Shown: piece after piece, positions 21,497 to 22,293 of the stretch
Layout: every line of letters begins with the position of its first letter
Position numbering within the stretch: position 1 is the first letter of the stretch
NCBI GenBank assembly: GCA_964555055.1
Contig: CAZKQW010000018.1
Location: forward strand, 1 to 22,293
Length of the DNA stretch: 22,293 nt
Reading direction: 5' to 3'
Source of the DNA: GCA-016699445 sp964555055
Lineage (GTDB): Bacteria > UBA10199 > JACPAL01 > GCA-016699445
Translations under genes and position numbers: made by a program
Notes under the pieces: model-generated
Databases searched by the model: none
Told to the model about the DNA's origin: nothing
Seen by the model: the letters and a program-made list of their open reading frames with translations, nothing else

Positions 21497-22270
21497 ATGG
21501 ATTTTACCCTTTCGTTTCCCTGGAAACATAACGAAATCAGCACAGTTTTACCAGAGCTACGGGCCCAAGTTACCTCAGTGGCCTCCGCGACGGCTCCCCA
21601 GATTAGTGAAGTGTTATTGGAACAACCTCCGATTGATCCTGACGCGCCCGAACTGATTCGCGAAGCTATTACATGTCTGGAATTAAACGGTTTATTGGAA
21701 GGCTTTGGGGGTCAGGGTTTGCAAGGCATTCGCAAGGTAGTGAAACCAAGAATTGATTATCAGGCGGAATGGGACTTATTAAATAAGCTACACACGGGAG
21801 GGCTAAGCCGCCGCGGTGCTATCGAATTTTCCCAACCACATCCTGTATTCCTCGAAGCGTTTAGAAGATATTGTGACATCGATCAAAAAGACTATCCTTT
21901 CGTGCGAAGTTTAGCCATTTCATGGAATATTTATGCGGTTGATGGAGATAAGGATGAAAGCCATATCGAAAGACTCTGCGATTTATTGAACACTCTTTGG
22001 AGTACCGGTCGTGCCGCAAGGTTGGATGGTTGTGTTTTTGCAGCAAGAATGCATCGGATACCCATCGAAGAGGTCCTGCAGTTGGAAGGTTGGCTTCGTG
22101 GGCGGACGGCCCAGCTACTCAATCATCCGCCTGATTCTATTGAATACGAGTCTGGAAAAATCTTACGACCCTGTATCCGCCCTCTTGTAAAGACGTGTAT
22201 GGGGCGTCGTGGGATTGATTTTGCCCAAAAAGTCATAGGGGTAGCGCAAGAAATTTTGTGTCCGGCGTAA
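21497..22270 (+). CDS. hypothetical protein, soluble and mostly helical
   Basis: I do not recognise this 257-residue protein. It has no signal peptide or membrane segment. Composition and spacing suggest a mainly helical soluble fold, with acidic and Trp-containing helices (RLCDLLNTLWSTGRAARLDG, about 154-173; VLQLEGWLRGRTAQLL, about 192-207) and five cysteines (60, 121, 156, 174, 233) in no metal-site pattern. The frame is open and uninterrupted over 0.77 kb and ends inside the window. There is no SD before the ATG, and the true start could be internal. It diverges from epi, sharing a 78-base spacer, but nothing ties it to that pathway. Confidence 0.65.
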   Translation: MDFTLSFPWKHNEISTVLPELRAQVTSVASATAPQISEVLLEQPPIDPDAPELIREAITCLELNGLLEGFGGQGLQGIRKVVKPRIDYQAEWDLLNKLHTGGLSRRGAIEFSQPHPVFLEAFRRYCDIDQKDYPFVRSLAISWNIYAVDGDKDESHIERLCDLLNTLWSTGRAARLDGCVFAARMHRIPIEEVLQLEGWLRGRTAQLLNHPPDSIEYESGKILRPCIRPLVKTCMGRRGIDFAQKVIGVAQEILCPA

Positions 22271-22293
22271 GTTTTCATTGAATCATAGTCCCC

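Noticed and set aside
21419..21529. 37-codon upstream extension of the epi frame
   Set aside because: An SD is correctly placed before the ATG at 21418, where the family normally begins, and the extension covers the candidate promoter.
1..22293. CRISPR arrays, tRNA or rRNA genes, IS elements
   Set aside because: No regularly spaced repeats, cloverleaf sequences, rRNA motifs or transposase frames were seen on either strand.

Overview
This is a bacterial chromosomal window of moderate GC, densely coded on both strands. Conserved housekeeping genes (rng-rplU-rpmA-obgE, recQ, rarA) fix the domain. A deltaproteobacteria-like lineage would suit the gene order, but nothing here pins down the phylum. 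The central result is that five genes of the ethylmalonyl-CoA (EMC) pathway of acetyl-CoA assimilation lie within 14.5 kb, all on the minus strand: ethylmalonyl-CoA mutase (ecm), a double-hotdog mesaconyl-CoA hydratase candidate (mch), methylsuccinyl-CoA dehydrogenase (mcd), a CitE-like beta-methylmalyl-CoA lyase candidate (mcl) and ethylmalonyl/methylmalonyl-CoA epimerase (epi). The signature carboxylase, crotonyl-CoA carboxylase/reductase (ccr), is not in the window.

Layout: 1-3.4 kb is the minus-strand rng-rplU-rpmA-obgE block. 3.4-4.8 kb is an AT-rich divergent region with an orphan terminator, then an LCAD/IVD-type acyl-CoA dehydrogenase (+). 4.9-6.0 kb is a one-chain wHTH / GHKL-ATPase / STAS-like regulator (+) preceded by a repeated operator. 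6.0-12.4 kb is minus: mch, a membrane histidine-kinase-like protein lacking the canonical phospho-acceptor His, ecm, and an unknown membrane protein. 12.5-13.1 kb is a vapBC module (-). 13.2-15.1 kb is recQ (+). 15.1-16.4 kb is a scrap-and-island region: a truncated ParE-like toxin, a 45-bp diverged copy of the mcd 3' end, an AT-rich nucleotidyltransferase with a small overlapping partner, and a possible minus-strand gene. 16.4-18.1 kb is mcd (-). 18.3-18.6 kb has a 19-residue lysine-rich ORF with its own strong SD and terminator, and an untranslated structured stretch. 18.6-19.9 kb is rarA (+). 20.0-21.4 kb is epi then mcl (-). 21.5 kb to the end holds an unrecognised 257-residue protein (+).

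Working together: Mcd, Mch and Mcl carry methylsuccinyl-CoA to mesaconyl-CoA, beta-methylmalyl-CoA, and then glyoxylate plus propionyl-CoA. Ecm and Epi act upstream on ethylmalonyl-CoA, and Epi may also serve methylmalonyl-CoA formed from propionyl-CoA. The epi-mcl and ecm-membrane-protein pairs look like small operons, while mch and mcd seem to have their own promoters. Several genes without a Shine-Dalgarno sequence (rng, acyl-CoA dehydrogenase, recQ, nucleotidyltransferase) have a possible -10 element only 6-10 bases before the start codon, suggesting leaderless messages.
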